Shown here piece by piece: positions 37,218 to 45,900 of a DNA stretch of 64,000 nt. The first letter of the stretch is position 1; each line of letters starts with the position of its first letter. The DNA comes from a bacterium (GTDB lineage: Bacteria; Planctomycetota; UBA1135; UBA2386): positions 186,001 to 250,000 of the forward strand of contig JAUILN010000005.1 in NCBI GenBank assembly GCA_030432695.1, written 5' to 3'. The notes below the pieces were generated by a model that was given only the letters and a program-made list of their open reading frames with translations, made no database searches and was not told the DNA's origin. The translations under genes and the position numbers were made by a program.

Positions 37218-38282
37218 TCAGGCCTTGGAGCGGGCAGCAGCCGAGCCGCCCGCACCGCGCGCCGCCGCGACCCGCGCCGCATCGATGCAGCGCGCGACGT
37301 CGCGGTCGTCGACGTCGCGGTGCAGGACGAAACGAACCCGCTGCGGAGCAACCGCCAGGGCCCGGACGCCGTGCTCGGCCAACGCCGCGCAGAACGGCGC
37401 GGCGGGACCGTCGAGGTCGACCATCAGGATGTTCGTATCGGGATCACGAGGCGTGCAACCGGGCAGGGCCGCGAACGCACTCGCCAGCTCACGAGCGCGT
37501 CGATGGTCGTTGACCAGCCGCGCCGGACCGTCCCGGAGCGCCAGCAGTCCGGCGGCCGCCAGCACGCCGGCTTGCCGCATCCCGCCGCCCAGCGCCTTGC
37601 GGGCCCGGCGCGCCGCGGCGACGAATGTCTCGGTTCCCGCGAGCACCGAGCCGACCGGTGCCCCGAGCCCCTTGCTCAGACACAGCGAGACCGAGTCGAC
37701 GTCGGTGACCAACTGCGCGGCCGGGGTCCCGAGCGCCACCGCCGCGTTGGCGAGCCTCGCCCCGTCGACGTGTACCGCGAGTCCCGCCTCGCGCGCGACC
37801 GCGACCCGCTCGGCCATCCCCGCGGCGTCGAGCACGCGCCCGCCGGCCATGTTGTGCGTGTTCTCGAGGACCAGCAGTCGACTGGCCGGGAAGTGCGGAT
37901 CGTCGGCCCGCACCGCCGCCCGGATCGCCGCCGCCGCCGGGAAGCCGTCCTCCGCGACCAGGACCCGACACTGCGTGCCGGACAGGCGCGCCACGCTGCC
38001 GCCTTCGTAGAGGAACACGTGGCTGCGTTCCTCGCAGATCAGCTCGTCGCCGGGGCGACAATGGACGTGGATCGCGACCTGGTTGGCCATCGTCCCCGAC
38101 GGCACGAACAAGGCTGCGGCCTTGCCGAGCCACGCTGCCGCGGCAGTCTCGAGGGCACGGACGGTCGGGTCCTCGCCGAACACGTCGTCGCCGACCTCGG
38201 CGGTCGCCATCGCCTCGCGCATCGCCGCATCGGGGCGGGTCAGCGTATCGGAGCGGAAGTCGGAAACGGCGGCCTCGGTCAC
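37218..38282 (-). CDS. Low-specificity threonine aldolase-type PLP enzyme
   Basis: 354 residues from a GTG (VTEAAVSDFRSDTLTRP), chosen because DFRSDT is the usual N-terminal motif of the family. VGDDVFGEDPTVRALE, FVPSGTMANQVAI, HVDGARLANAAVALG and SLCLSKGLGAPVGSVLAG (with the Schiff-base Lys in SKGLG) are characteristic. It cleaves threonine or allo-threonine to glycine and acetaldehyde. First of four minus-strand genes running to arginase and divergent from an MFS gene. Confidence 0.95.
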   Translation of the reverse strand: MTEAAVSDFRSDTLTRPDAAMREAMATAEVGDDVFGEDPTVRALETAAAAWLGKAAALFVPSGTMANQVAIHVHCRPGDELICEERSHVFLYEGGSVARLSGTQCRVLVAEDGFPAAAAIRAAVRADDPHFPASRLLVLENTHNMAGGRVLDAAGMAERVAVAREAGLAVHVDGARLANAAVALGTPAAQLVTDVDSVSLCLSKGLGAPVGSVLAGTETFVAAARRARKALGGGMRQAGVLAAAGLLALRDGPARLVNDHRRARELASAFAALPGCTPRDPDTNILMVDLDGPAAPFCAALAEHGVRALAVAPQRVRFVLHRDVDDRDVARCIDAARVAAARGAGGSAAARSKA

Positions 38283-38398
38283 GCTGCCATCATCCCGATC
38301 GCCGCGGCGAAGTCCACGCGCGGATCGCCGCACGGACGTCCTCCGGACTACCCCGGACTCTGGTAGTCGTCGAGGGCGGCTGGCAAGTTCACCGCCCC

Positions 38399-39619
38399 AT
38401 GCCGAGCGACGGGACCCCTACTGCGCCTTCAGGAAACCCAGACCCCACCCCCCTGCCGCACCTCGGCCTGCTGCGGGCCTACGCGGCGCTGACCTATCCG
38501 TTCGCCTGCGTCCCGTTCCTGTACTTCTACTTCGCCGACCACGGCGTGGACCTCGCGGACTACGGCCTGCTGGTCTCGGCGTACTACGTGACGATGGTCG
38601 CGGCCGAGATCCCGACCGGCCTGTTCGCCGACCATCGAGGCAAGCGACTCGCGCTGGTGCTCGGTCCCGCGGTGCTCGCGACGGGCTTCTGGACCATCGG
38701 CCTGGCGCCCGGGATGCCGGGGTTCTACGCCGGCGAGATCCTGCTGGGCCTCGGTCACTCGATCCTCTCCGGACCGCCCGCAGCGCTGTTGTTCGACCTG
38801 TTGGCGCGAGCTGGCCGCAGCGGCGATTTCCGCCGTCAGGAGAGCATCTGCAACTCGCTGCGCCTGCTCGGCACCGGCGTAGCCTTCCTCCTCGGCGGCG
38901 CCACCGTGGCGCTCGGAGGCATCCCCGCGGCGATCGCGCTGACCGGCGTGCTGTGCTGCGCGGCCAGCGTGGTGGCGCTGCGCCTGCCACCCGACACGGC
39001 CCACGACACCCCGGACGGAGACGGCCCCGCCAGGCCTCGTCTCGCTCCGCACCGCCTTCTCGGCGCCGCAGCCACCGAACTCAACGTCGGCCCGCTGCGC
39101 TGGATGCTGGCCTACTTCTGCGTGCTGTTCTTCCTACTGCGCTTCCCGTTCCATACCTACCAGCCCTACCTCCGTGAGGCCGGCGCGCAGAACCCCTGGG
39201 GCATCGGGCTGCTGTTCTTCGCCCTCAACCTGTTCGCGGCACCTTTCAGCCGCATGACACCCTGGGTCTGCCAACGCCTGGGCACGCTGCCGACGCTGCT
39301 GGCGATGCCGACCGTGCTGGCCCTGTCGTTGGCGGCGATGGGCGGCCGCGCCGACGGGATCGGCATCGCGCTGTTCTTCCTGCACCAGGTGCCCTTCGGC
39401 ATGCACGTCGCGGTGGTCCAGGACTTCGTGCAGCATCGGATCGGCGACCGCGCCCGCGCCACCGTCGCCTCGATCCTGTCGTTCGTCGGGCGCCTCGGCT
39501 TCGCCGTCGTCTTCCCGCTCGCACTCGGCGTCGGCTCGATCGGCGACGCCTACCTCGCAGTCGGGATCGTCGGCCTGCTCGGGACGGCCGGCTGTGCTCT
39601 GTGGGCGCGGCGGATCTGA
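38399..39619 (+). CDS. MFS transporter
   Basis: 406 residues with about twelve hydrophobic helices. The loop between helices 2 and 3 has GLFADHRGKRLAL, the MFS motif A. The two halves are joined by a hydrophilic central loop with RLPPDTAHDTPDGDG. No substrate motif is recognisable; family members move drugs, sugars or metabolites. It has its own promoter space (116 bases, shared with the divergent threonine aldolase gene) and converges with the di-haem protein gene. Confidence 0.92.
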   Translation: MPSDGTPTAPSGNPDPTPLPHLGLLRAYAALTYPFACVPFLYFYFADHGVDLADYGLLVSAYYVTMVAAEIPTGLFADHRGKRLALVLGPAVLATGFWTIGLAPGMPGFYAGEILLGLGHSILSGPPAALLFDLLARAGRSGDFRRQESICNSLRLLGTGVAFLLGGATVALGGIPAAIALTGVLCCAASVVALRLPPDTAHDTPDGDGPARPRLAPHRLLGAAATELNVGPLRWMLAYFCVLFFLLRFPFHTYQPYLREAGAQNPWGIGLLFFALNLFAAPFSRMTPWVCQRLGTLPTLLAMPTVLALSLAAMGGRADGIGIALFFLHQVPFGMHVAVVQDFVQHRIGDRARATVASILSFVGRLGFAVVFPLALGVGSIGDAYLAVGIVGLLGTAGCALWARRI

Positions 39620-39674
39620 ACCGCCGCGCCTGGAGCCCCAGTGCCCAGCTGCTGCCAGCCGACCAGCTACCGGC

Positions 39675-42600
39675 TCACCGGCTACCGATCGTCAACCGCT
39701 GCCAGCCGGCGTCGAGCGAGCTGCCGTCGAGGTTCTCGACGACGACGTGGTAGAGGTTCCACGCCAGCACGTCGAAGGTGCCGATCGGCGCCGGCTCGTC
39801 GACGTTGCCCATCGTGTTGTCGTCGACTCCCGGCGCCCAGGGGCCGCCGGCCAACAGCACGTGCACGATGTAGGGCTCGAGTTCCGCGGCGGTCTCCCAG
39901 ATCGGGCGGCCGTCGGTGGTGCTCCGATCGGTCGGGAACAGCGGCAGCTCCAGCTCGACCTCGCGCTCACCCTGGAAGTAGGGCGGCGCCACCGACGGAT
40001 CCGCGGGAATGCCCAGCTTCAGACGGGCTCCGGGCCGGATGTCGTGCCCGGCGACCTGCAGCCGGCGCGGCGCCTCGTGGTGCAACGAGTCGAGACCGAA
40101 CTGGGTGGCGGTCCGCATCAGCTCGCGCTGGATGATCCGCATCGCCTTCAGCGACTTCGGCTCGGGCGCGATCCCGGTGTTGCCGCTCGCCGGACCGTCC
40201 CAGATGAAGTCACCGGCAGTGGCACCAGGTATCCAGTTCTGGGTGATGCTCGGGATGTCCGCCCAGGCGACCATCGGCACCATCGGCTCGAGCGTGACCT
40301 GCTGGGGCGCGGAGCCCTGACGGACCCGCGCGACGCCGGACGCGCTCGCCGCCCGCGGCCCCGCTCCGACCTCGACCGCACGCACGATCGCGCGGTCGTT
40401 GTTGACGCTCATCAGACCGAGCATCTCGCTGCGGGTCCGCAGCGTGTCATCGTCCTCCTGGCGCCAGGCCGGGGGCGATACCGTGACGTCGTAGTAGTGG
40501 TGTGTCACCCCGGAGTCGGTCCAGATGTGCACGACCGCGTCGGCATGGGCCTCACGCACCTGTTGCTCGAACAGGTCGAACTGCGTCGCCGTGCCAGGAC
40601 CACCCGCCGCTAGGAACGGCACCGTGAACGCCTGCCCGACGATCGGCGCGATGCCGGTGTCGAGCTGTCGGACGAAGCCGATCAGGTCGACCATCTCGAA
40701 GAAGGCCGCACCGGGGAAGAAGTTGCCGAACGCGGCGATGAACGTATTGATCGTCTGCGGCTCTTCACCCGGGCTCGGCACACCGAGGTGACCGACACCG
40801 ATCTCCAAGGCCCGCTTCCGCGAGGTGGTGACATTGTTCACCTCCTGCCAGGCCTCGCGGGTGCGGATGTTGCGAAGCTGCGCCGACTCGAACACGTTGT
40901 TGCTGTCGCTCGCGGTGAGACGATTGTTGCTGCCCTCGGGCAGCGCATGGCAGTGCACGCAGGAACGTCCGCCGGTCAGCCCGCCGTCCATCCGCACGGT
41001 GTGGAACTTCTTGAGCCCACGCAGTGCACCCGAGCCGTCGAACGAATCGTTCGGATCTCCGAAGGTACCGCTGTAGCGACGGTCGAGGTTCTGTTCGGGA
41101 TTCGGCGGCAGAGCGATCAATTCGCAGAGCCGGCGGAAGGCCTCCATGTCGGTCTCGGAGACGCCGCGCGGCTGCTCCGGTGTGCCGATGTTCGGCGCCC
41201 CCATCAGGCCGACGTACGCCGCATTGAAGTCGGTGAAGACGTTGCGGTCGGCGCGCCAGTGGTAGGGCGAGTTGTCCAGCAGGTTGCGGCCCTCGCCGAA
41301 CGCGATGTAGTTGGCCAGTCCCTGCAGGGTCTGGGTCACCATCGGTCCCTTGTCGTCGGGATACGCCTGGGTCTGGGCGCCGCCGGTGATGCCGTCGACC
41401 AGCCGCTCGGGGATCGGCTGAGTGCGGGTCGTCGCGCCCGGCACGCCGAGATTCCAGGCCACTGCGTCGGTGCGTGCATCGATGTGGCACGAGGCACAGG
41501 CGACGAAACCACCACTCGACAGGTCGGCGCTGTACAGCATCTCCTGTCCGTCCCGGACCTCCTGCGGCACCGGGTCATGCGCCAGGTTCAGCTTGCTCAG
41601 CACTGTCTCGGTGTCGGGATCGATCACCAGGAGCGTCGAGTCGAGCGTATCGAGCACGTAGTAGCGGGCGCCCGGGTCACCTGGCACCGTCGACGCGGTC
41701 TTCATCACGCCGGCCCGCGGACCGGCCCGCCGGTAGCCACTGCGCACCGGCACGTCGATGGTGCGCCGCGCCCATTCCCAGGGTGCGTTGGGATCGGTCT
41801 CCAACACCGTGATGCGGTCGGAGCTGAACCCTGTCACGAACACCTTCTCGACCGTGACCTGGTTCTGCAGCAGCGTCACCGAAGTCGGCATCGCGGTCGC
41901 CGCCGCGAACGGCACCGGAGTACCGCCGGAATCGAGATTGAGGTCCCGGTCTTCGACCGAGTTGCCACCCGGTACGCCGAGCTGGTCGATGACCCAGAGG
42001 TGGCTCTCGGCGAACCCGGTCGGCAATGCCTCGAGCGCCGGCTCGCCCTCGATCTCGCTGCGCGCCAGGAGGCCGCTCACGTAGAGACGACCGTCGACGC
42101 CGAGTTCCATGTCGAAGTTCGTGGTGCCGAGCCCGCCGATCCGGGTCTGCGTCCAGGTCGCGATGTCGAGAGTCTGGATGTCGAAGTCGTAATCGGCCGG
42201 GTTCTTGCCCCCACGCTGGTTCAGCGTGATCAGGTGCAGGCCGTCGAGGATCATCCGTCGCGGGGTTCGCATGCCCCACCGCGGATCGGCGGCGAACATC
42301 GGGAACTCCATGTCGACCCGCAGCCCGAGCGGGTACTCGGCAGGCAGCAGCAGGACCGAGTAGTACCAGGCGAATGCGCCGTCGTTCCACAGCGGCGTGA
42401 AGAACGACAGACCATCCGGAAGGAACGCCACGTCGGTCGGCGAGTCGCCGACGTGAGCCGTGCGGTTCACGCGCGGAGTCGGCGCCTGGCCATTGCCCGG
42501 GTCGAGGAAGAACACTTCGGTGATCGAGTCGCCGAGCATGTTCGCCGTGTAGAAGGACGACATGACCGGGTTCCACTCGACCGTCACCGGCCGCGCCCCC

Positions 42601-42860
42601 ACCGGGATGCGCGCCATCAACGACATGTCGTGGGTGTCGTAGATCTCGACCCGGTCATCGGGCGTATTGCAGACCAGCAGGTAGTCGTGGCCGGCGACAC
42701 GCGCGATCTCGAGCGGGCGAACCGGCTGCATCTCGAAGTGGACGTAGCCGTCCTGCGCCAGCGCGTCGCGACCGGAGAACGCGAGCGAGAGCAGGAGGAG
42801 GAGCACGCCGACGGCAAGGGGGCGGAGCCGTCGAGCCACGGGGGGAGTGGCAGGCTTCAT
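39675..42860 (-). CDS. Secreted di-haem c-type cytochrome with N-terminal propeller-like region
   Basis: 1061 residues from MKPATPPVARRLRP, preceded by GGAGATCT at a good distance; the signal peptide ends near SGRDALA. Residues ~40-440 contain repeated YVTN/YncE-like strands (PLEIARVAGHDYLLVCNT, GDSPTDVAFLPDG, DSTLLVIDPDTETVL), suggesting a beta-propeller. Two haem-binding motifs follow: CASCH (455-459) and CVHCH (634-638), the arrangement of cytochrome c peroxidase/MauG-like di-haem domains. Redox partner and substrate are unknown. It should act outside the cytoplasmic membrane. A 203-base gap separates it from the divergent GNAT gene. Confidence 0.88.
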   Translation of the reverse strand: MKPATPPVARRLRPLAVGVLLLLLSLAFSGRDALAQDGYVHFEMQPVRPLEIARVAGHDYLLVCNTPDDRVEIYDTHDMSLMARIPVGARPVTVEWNPVMSSFYTANMLGDSITEVFFLDPGNGQAPTPRVNRTAHVGDSPTDVAFLPDGLSFFTPLWNDGAFAWYYSVLLLPAEYPLGLRVDMEFPMFAADPRWGMRTPRRMILDGLHLITLNQRGGKNPADYDFDIQTLDIATWTQTRIGGLGTTNFDMELGVDGRLYVSGLLARSEIEGEPALEALPTGFAESHLWVIDQLGVPGGNSVEDRDLNLDSGGTPVPFAAATAMPTSVTLLQNQVTVEKVFVTGFSSDRITVLETDPNAPWEWARRTIDVPVRSGYRRAGPRAGVMKTASTVPGDPGARYYVLDTLDSTLLVIDPDTETVLSKLNLAHDPVPQEVRDGQEMLYSADLSSGGFVACASCHIDARTDAVAWNLGVPGATTRTQPIPERLVDGITGGAQTQAYPDDKGPMVTQTLQGLANYIAFGEGRNLLDNSPYHWRADRNVFTDFNAAYVGLMGAPNIGTPEQPRGVSETDMEAFRRLCELIALPPNPEQNLDRRYSGTFGDPNDSFDGSGALRGLKKFHTVRMDGGLTGGRSCVHCHALPEGSNNRLTASDSNNVFESAQLRNIRTREAWQEVNNVTTSRKRALEIGVGHLGVPSPGEEPQTINTFIAAFGNFFPGAAFFEMVDLIGFVRQLDTGIAPIVGQAFTVPFLAAGGPGTATQFDLFEQQVREAHADAVVHIWTDSGVTHHYYDVTVSPPAWRQEDDDTLRTRSEMLGLMSVNNDRAIVRAVEVGAGPRAASASGVARVRQGSAPQQVTLEPMVPMVAWADIPSITQNWIPGATAGDFIWDGPASGNTGIAPEPKSLKAMRIIQRELMRTATQFGLDSLHHEAPRRLQVAGHDIRPGARLKLGIPADPSVAPPYFQGEREVELELPLFPTDRSTTDGRPIWETAAELEPYIVHVLLAGGPWAPGVDDNTMGNVDEPAPIGTFDVLAWNLYHVVVENLDGSSLDAGWQRLTIGSR

Positions 42861-43063
42861 GGGGGAGATCTCCAGAGGTGCAGGAACGAGGTGCGCGCCG
42901 CGAGGTGGAAGAACGCTTGGGGAGAGCGCGGGAACCGGACCGGTCACGGGCAGACCCGAGACCGGCGCCCGGGCATGCTATCAGCGGCCCAACCGAATCG
43001 CACAGTGCGACCGGATCCTCATCTGCCGACCGCCGCCCTCCTTCACGAGCCCTCCGGAGACCG

Positions 43064-43567
43064 ATGTCCGAGACTTCTGAGATCGTGATACGCCCAATCG
43101 AATCGAAAGACGATCCACGGGTCGCCGAGGTGATCCGCTCGTCCCTCTCCGAGTTCGGCTGCACCGGTCCCGGCTTCGCGATCCACGATCCGGAGGTCGA
43201 CGCGATGACCGCCGCCTACGCGGACTCTCCGGACCGACAGTTCCTGGTGGTCGAGGTCGACGGCGAGGTCCGCGGCTGCGCCGGCTACGCACCGCTCGAA
43301 GGGTCCGATCCGGACCAACGCATCGCCGAGCTCCGCAAGATGTACTTCCGGCCGGAACTCCGCGGTCGCGGCATCGGCCGTCGCCTCCTCGAGGAGCTAC
43401 TCGTCCGGATGCGGGACGCCGGCTTCCGCAGATGCTACCTCGAGACGTTCTCCGGCATGGACGCAGCCCAGGCCCTCTACCGCAAGCTGGGCTTCGCCGA
43501 GATCGGCGAGACACGCGGCGCGACGGGTCACCACGCCTGCGACCGCTATTTCGAGCGGGAGTTGTGA
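43064..43567 (+). CDS. GNAT-family N-acetyltransferase
   Basis: 167 residues from MSETSEIVIRP with GGAG upstream. The acetyl-CoA pyrophosphate loop is RPELRGRGIGRRLLEELL, preceded by the beta-4 strand AELRKMYF and followed by CYLETFSGMDAAQALYRKLGF, a classic motif B. The substrate is unknown. Its stop overlaps the start of the next gene (GTGA), so the pair is probably translated together; acyl transfer beside an amidohydrolase hints at making and breaking an N-acyl bond. Confidence 0.93.
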   Translation: MSETSEIVIRPIESKDDPRVAEVIRSSLSEFGCTGPGFAIHDPEVDAMTAAYADSPDRQFLVVEVDGEVRGCAGYAPLEGSDPDQRIAELRKMYFRPELRGRGIGRRLLEELLVRMRDAGFRRCYLETFSGMDAAQALYRKLGFAEIGETRGATGHHACDRYFEREL

Positions 43568-44598
43568 CGAACGACGTGCGGCCGATGGCGACGAGAGACG
43601 ACATGGACCCGGTCCCTGCCTGGCAGGAGTGCGCGAGAATCACCATCGATCTCGACGCGCCTCTCGAGCGGTGGAGCAGCTCCTTCGACGCCGAGGCCCG
43701 TGCCGCCACACGTGCGCTCCTGGACGCGACGACCGAGCACCTCTCGATCCCAACTTCCACGGCCGCCTCCACCGTGCACCGGATGTCGGGAGACCGGTTC
43801 CGCGCCGAGATCGAAGCATTCGCGGCGTGGCTCGACCTGCAACCCGACGTCCTCGCGACCGCCAACGCCAGCTATGACCTCGTGCTGGCCTCCTTCGGCT
43901 GCTCTTCGGCGGCACTCGCGACGCCACGCGGCCCGGTCCTGTTCCGCAACATGGACTGGTGGCCCGAGCACCTGCTCGCCCGTGCGAGCCGCCTCGTGCA
44001 GTACCGGGATGGCCAGGGGCCGCGGTTCGCGTCGGCCGGTTGGCCCGCAGCGTCGGGCATCGTGACCGGCGCGTCCTGCCATGGCTTCGCGGTGGCTCTG
44101 AATGCCGTCGGTTGTCCGGAGTCGCCGGACCTGGACGGCTACCCGGTGCTGTTGCACGTCCGTCGCGTGCTCCAGGATGCGAGGTGTTTCCAAGAGGCGG
44201 TCGAGATGCTGACGAGCGCCCGCCTCGCCTCGGCGGCGCTGTTCCTGGTGGTCGGTCGCAGCAACGAGGAGCGGATCGTCGTGGAGCGTTCCCCGAGTCG
44301 CGCCGACCACCGGCACCCGCAGGGACACGAGCCGCTGGTCGTGACCAACGACTACCGGGCGCTTCCGGAGCGGGATCCACCAGTCGGCGGAGAACTCCAG
44401 GAGACCGCCTGCCGACGCTTCGATGCGCTCACGGCGCGCGCAGCTGCCCTGGAGGCGAGATCTCCCGACGATGCCGAACTGCTCGACGCGCTGCACGACC
44501 CCGACGTCCGGATGCAGATCACCGCTCAGCACGTGATCGCTCGGCCGTCCGAGGCTGCGTTGCGGGTCTATGTCCCTCGTCGCCTGCTCGAGGGGTGA
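43564..44598 (+). CDS. Ntn-hydrolase-type C-N hydrolase (acid ceramidase/NAAA-like)
   Basis: 344 residues from a GTG overlapping the GNAT stop; an ATG at 43585 is an alternative. The segment FGCSSAALATPRGPVLFRNMDWW matches the nucleophile region of linear-amide C-N hydrolases, with Cys113 as the candidate nucleophile and the NMDWW Asp close behind. In relatives the Cys becomes the new N-terminus by autocleavage. ALNAVGCPES and VVTNDYRALPE fit later strands of the fold. No signal peptide is seen. Substrates of the family range from N-acyl amides to ceramide and bile salts; none can be assigned here. Confidence 0.72.
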   Translation: MTNDVRPMATRDDMDPVPAWQECARITIDLDAPLERWSSSFDAEARAATRALLDATTEHLSIPTSTAASTVHRMSGDRFRAEIEAFAAWLDLQPDVLATANASYDLVLASFGCSSAALATPRGPVLFRNMDWWPEHLLARASRLVQYRDGQGPRFASAGWPAASGIVTGASCHGFAVALNAVGCPESPDLDGYPVLLHVRRVLQDARCFQEAVEMLTSARLASAALFLVVGRSNEERIVVERSPSRADHRHPQGHEPLVVTNDYRALPERDPPVGGELQETACRRFDALTARAAALEARSPDDAELLDALHDPDVRMQITAQHVIARPSEAALRVYVPRRLLEG

Positions 44599-44655
44599 CG
44601 GTCGGCGGGAGGTCCGGAGCCTGGATGCGCAGCGTCGACTTCCGTGCGCCGTCGT

Positions 44656-45840
44656 TCAGCGAGCCAGAGCATCCTCGATCACCGCCAGGAACACAGCGGC
44701 TCCCGGCTCCAGCAGCTCGTCGTCGAAGTCGAAGTCCGGATGGTGGCAGCCGGGCGTGACGCCGACCGGATCGCCGGCGCCGAGCAGGAAGTAGCAGCCG
44801 GGCACCGCGGCCGCCATGTAGGCGAAGTCCTCCGCTGCGGCGAGTGGCAGTCCCTCGGACGACACCCTGTCGTCGCCGAGGACCCGGCGCGCCGCCCGCT
44901 CGAGGCGCCCGGTGGCCCCGGGGTCGTTGACCACCGCGGGGTAGGCGCGTTCGACGACCGCGTCGACCGTGACCCCGGTCGACTGCTCGAGCGCAGTCAC
45001 CGCGTGACGGACCTGCTCGGCGAGGCGCTCGCCGAGCGCGTCGTCGAGACTGCGGATGGTGCCGGTCAACTGCGCGCGGTCGGGGATGATGTTGTTGGCG
45101 GTGCCGGCGTGGAACTCGGTGATGCTGAGCACGGCGCCACCGCCGAGGCCGACGCTGCGTGCCACCAGTGCATAGAGGCTCTGCACGAACCGCACCCCCG
45201 CGGCGATCGGGTCGACGCAGCGCTGCGGCTCGCTGGCGTGGCCCCCGCGGCCGCGGATCGTGAAAGCGAGCCGATGCTCCTGCGCCATCACCGTGCCGGT
45301 GATCACCCGGACCTCGCCCTTGGGGAAGCCTGGCCAGTTGTGCAACCCGAAGACCTGGTCGACGCCGTCGAGCGCGCCCTCCTCGACCATGACCCGGCCA
45401 CCACCGCCGCCACAGGTCGCACCCTCCTCAGCCGGTTGGAACAGCAGCCGGACCTTGCCACGCAGACTCGCCAGCCGTGTGTCCAGGACCGCCGCCAGGG
45501 CGCAGACGATCGAGGTGTGGCCGTCGTGCCCGCACTTGTGCGCGACCCCCTCGTGCACCGAGCGGTACTCCAGTTCGGTGGTCTCGCGGATCGGCAGCGC
45601 GTCGAGGTCGGCGCGGATCGCGATCGTCGGCCCGTCCCCCGCACTGCCCGCGCGCTCGGCCATCAGCCCGGTACCGGCCACTTCGCGCGCGTCCCAACCA
45701 TGCGCGGTCAGCCACTCCTTCACCTTCGCCTGCGTCCGCCGCTCCTGGAAGCCGAGTTCCGGATGGCGATGCAGATCGTGACGCAGCGCGCGCGCCCGCG
45801 CGGCGAGGTCCGGCGACAGCAGCTTGGAAGGCACACCCAC
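44656..45840 (-). CDS. M20-family metallo-amidohydrolase
   Basis: 394 residues from the GTG at 45840; a GTG six bases later and a TTG at 45870 are alternatives, the latter inside a hairpin. Zinc motifs are present: HKCGHDGHTSIV with the two metal His, QPAEEGATCGGGG with the catalytic Glu, and HNWPGFPKGEVRV. The C-terminal dimerisation lobe has RGRGGHASEPQRCVDP and the end AAAEDFAYMAAAVPGCYFLLG. This is the amidohydrolase/carboxypeptidase (IAA-amino-acid hydrolase-like) branch, which cleaves N-acyl amino acids. It converges with the Ntn-hydrolase gene and sits near the GNAT, so the three may handle acylated amines. Confidence 0.93.
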   Translation of the reverse strand: MGVPSKLLSPDLAARARALRHDLHRHPELGFQERRTQAKVKEWLTAHGWDAREVAGTGLMAERAGSAGDGPTIAIRADLDALPIRETTELEYRSVHEGVAHKCGHDGHTSIVCALAAVLDTRLASLRGKVRLLFQPAEEGATCGGGGGRVMVEEGALDGVDQVFGLHNWPGFPKGEVRVITGTVMAQEHRLAFTIRGRGGHASEPQRCVDPIAAGVRFVQSLYALVARSVGLGGGAVLSITEFHAGTANNIIPDRAQLTGTIRSLDDALGERLAEQVRHAVTALEQSTGVTVDAVVERAYPAVVNDPGATGRLERAARRVLGDDRVSSEGLPLAAAEDFAYMAAAVPGCYFLLGAGDPVGVTPGCHHPDFDFDDELLEPGAAVFLAVIEDALAR

Positions 45841-45865
45841 GCGGGACGAGGGTACCGCCTGTCTC

Positions 45866-45892
45866 TCCAACCGACGCCAGGCACCAGTTGGA
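45866..45892. repeat. REP-like hairpin, GCCAGGCACCA core
   Basis: TCCAAC (45866-45871) pairs with GTTGGA (45887-45892) around CGACGCCAGGCACCA. The core matches the elements at 13839-13962 and 62828-62858, while the flanking stem differs in sequence yet pairs. It lies between two minus-strand genes. Confidence 0.7.
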
Positions 45893-45900
45893 AAAACCCG

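Noticed and set aside
40788-43088. 766-residue plus-strand open frame
   Set aside because: Antisense of the di-haem protein, whose two CxxCH motifs and signal peptide are clear.
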